Shown piece after piece: positions 6,316-7,395 of a DNA stretch of 7,395 nt. Position 1 is the stretch's first letter, and each line of letters opens with the position of its first letter. The notes under the pieces were generated by a model that was given only the letters and a program-made list of their open reading frames with translations, had not been told where the DNA came from and did not search any database. Location: positions 1 to 7,395 of the forward strand of contig JAGBCG010000111.1 of assembly GCA_017938055.1 (NCBI GenBank). The letters run 5' to 3'. This DNA comes from Clostridia bacterium. GTDB taxonomy: Bacteria > Bacillota > Clostridia > Oscillospirales > CAG-382. The position numbers and the translations under genes are program-made.

Positions 6316-6942
6316 TTAAATAAGCACCTTAATTTCCTTATATAAATTTTCCGCCTGATATCCAAAACCCTCATCATTTGGATGAAGTCTTAAATCTGCA
6401 AAATATTTTTCATCCTTTGGAACAAAATCAAAGCCTGAAACCACTGTAACATTTTTAATATCCATTACGGCACTTCTTATGTCCTGCTCAACTTTTCTAA
6501 AATCACCAAACTCTCTATATTCGCTCATATCTTTTCTCCATATGGGCGTAATTGCAAATATTTTCGCTTCCGGATAGTTTTGTGATATATTTGTATAAAA
6601 AGCCTTACATTTGTGTTTGAAAGTTTCCTCGTCCATACAGCTCCAATCATTTGTACCATATGCTACAGTTATATAATCTGGCACAAAAGCATCTTTCAAC
6701 TTTGCAAGTTCCGGAAAAAATCGCTCTCCACCTATTGCTTTATTATACTCCTCAGCACCGAGCATATCAGCCAATTTTGCAATATATCTATTAGATGGAC
6801 GTAATGCATCGTAGCCATGCGTTATTGAATCACCATATGCTATCAGCTTTTTCTCTGGTTTCATTCCTTCAATAAAAGCATTATCATCTATGGAAATTTC
6901 TTCAATTAACGTTTTGACAGACCAAGGAAGATGTACGCACAC
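6316..6942 (-). CDS. SGNH hydrolase catalytic part (downstream frame of the broken gene)
   Basis: Read from a GTG at 6942 this gives 208 residues. It carries the SGNH blocks in order: AYGDSITHGYD (35-45, nucleophile Ser39), AIGGERF (69-75, oxyanion Gly), AYGTNDW (94-100, Asn98) and DLRLHPND (183-190, Asp183 and His187). The Asp-His spacing here is DxxxH rather than the common DxxH. All catalytic residues are therefore kept, which suggests a recent lesion. The GTG start has only a weak GGTG upstream, so independent translation is doubtful. No signal peptide, so a cytoplasmic enzyme. Confidence 0.7.
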   Translation of the reverse strand: MCVHLPWSVKTLIEEISIDDNAFIEGMKPEKKLIAYGDSITHGYDALRPSNRYIAKLADMLGAEEYNKAIGGERFFPELAKLKDAFVPDYITVAYGTNDWSCMDEETFKHKCKAFYTNISQNYPEAKIFAITPIWRKDMSEYREFGDFRKVEQDIRSAVMDIKNVTVVSGFDFVPKDEKYFADLRLHPNDEGFGYQAENLYKEIKVLI

Positions 6943-7328
6943 TCTTTTTCACCATAACCAAGTTCAATTTTTTTAGAAAATTCTCCTAACAAGAACTCCT
7001 GCTGTGTGTAATTCTGTGCCAACTCTTTATCAGAAAAATTATCAATATAGCCTATAGGACTATCATTGACAAAAACATCAACAGAAAAATATTTTCTTGA
7101 AGACGAAACGGATGTCCTGAATTTTATGAGCAAATTTCTGCTATCCGTTCTAAAAGAGAATTTAATTCCTGCTGTTGAAAATGTTTTATTGTAAAAATCT
7201 TGATTTGTAATTTTGTACAAATTTTCCTGTTCTGTGGTAAATCTACTAAAAGAAAACAGTCCATTTTCCTCTTTTATTCTTACTGCTCCAGTTGTAATTC
7301 GTTCTATTTGCTCCAAATTCAATTTCAT
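6906..7328 (-). CDS. N-terminal beta-sandwich part of the broken SGNH hydrolase
   Basis: 140 residues from the ATG at 7328; a TTG at 7346 is possible but lies upstream of the GGAG site. The alternating pattern (IKFSFRTDSRNLLIKFRTS, then YFSVDVFVNDSPIGY) fits the jelly-roll domain that precedes the catalytic domain in this hydrolase group. The last 11 residues before the stop at 6906-6908 come from the shifted frame and are not native. No signal peptide. Confidence 0.65.
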   Translation of the reverse strand: MKLNLEQIERITTGAVRIKEENGLFSFSRFTTEQENLYKITNQDFYNKTFSTAGIKFSFRTDSRNLLIKFRTSVSSSRKYFSVDVFVNDSPIGYIDNFSDKELAQNYTQQEFLLGEFSKKIELGYGEKECAYIFLGLSKR

Positions 7329-7335
7329 AATATTT

Positions 7336-7339
7336 CTCC
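7336..7339 (-). promoter_or_regulatory. Ribosome binding site of the SGNH hydrolase gene
   Basis: On the minus strand GGAG lies seven bases before the ATG at 7328, which supports that codon as the start rather than the TTG at 7346, which lies upstream of the site. Confidence 0.65.
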
Positions 7340-7395
7340 AATACAAATTGTTTTCTAAAAATTTTGACTTTCTTATTATCCAAAAGTTAAGTTCA

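Larger units (their letters stand above)
6316..7328 (-). pseudogene. SGNH/GDSL hydrolase (esterase) gene split by a one-base frameshift
   Basis: Two overlapping reading frames together make one normal two-domain protein of about 337 residues: a beta-sandwich N-terminal domain followed by an SGNH hydrolase domain, as in CE2-like carbohydrate esterases and related GDSL proteins. The upstream frame runs through ELGYGEKE, then leaves sense (CAYIFLGLSKR, stop). The other frame continues as VCVHLPWSVKTLIEEISI, which reads as the last strand of the same domain. Adding one base at about 6943-6950 restores the frame; the run of five A (minus strand, 6945-6949) is the likely site. The break falls inside a domain, not between domains, so this is better explained by mutation or sequencing error than by two real genes. 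If real, the gene is inactive, since the catalytic domain would lack the N-terminal domain. The natural substrate, probably an acylated sugar or glycan, is unknown. A GATAAT-like -10 lies upstream at 7375-7380, but its -35 would be outside the window. Confidence 0.75.

Overview
The window looks like the chromosome of a low-GC Gram-positive Clostridia relative. The supporting signs are AT-rich codon use, strong GGAGG-type ribosome binding sites, an SLH-anchored surface protein, a clostridial-type ComB homologue, and hairpin-plus-T-tract terminators between genes. I see no RNA genes, CRISPR arrays, insertion sequences or phage genes. The assignment to Clostridia is an inference from gene content; species cannot be told.

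Layout. (1) Bases 1-2595, plus strand: the 3' part of an SbcD/Mre11/YhaO-like metallophosphoesterase, then 21 bases later a secreted protein with beta-rich PPC-like modules and three C-terminal SLH repeats. (2) Bases 2596-2795: a convergent intergenic region with a REP-like hairpin, nested inverted repeats and a terminator for each strand. (3) Bases 2796-3641, minus strand: a membrane-anchored protein with a short leucine-rich-repeat-like stretch and a very acidic tail. (4) Bases 3642-3883: a divergent region with two good sigma-A promoters back to back. (5) Bases 3884-5422, plus strand: an asparagine-synthetase-like protein that lacks the N-terminal cysteine and oxyanion region of the glutaminase domain. 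(6) Bases 5423-5561: two back-to-back terminators. (7) Bases 5562-7328, minus strand: a ComB-type phosphatase, preceded in transcription order by an SGNH/GDSL hydrolase that is split in two by a one-base frameshift.

The genes do not form one obvious pathway. Units 1 and 7 may each be co-transcribed; units 3 and 5 each have their own promoter. I find no convincing new multi-gene system. The points most worth following are the glutaminase-deficient AsnB-like enzyme, the broken esterase next to comB, and the nested inverted repeats at 2624-2734.
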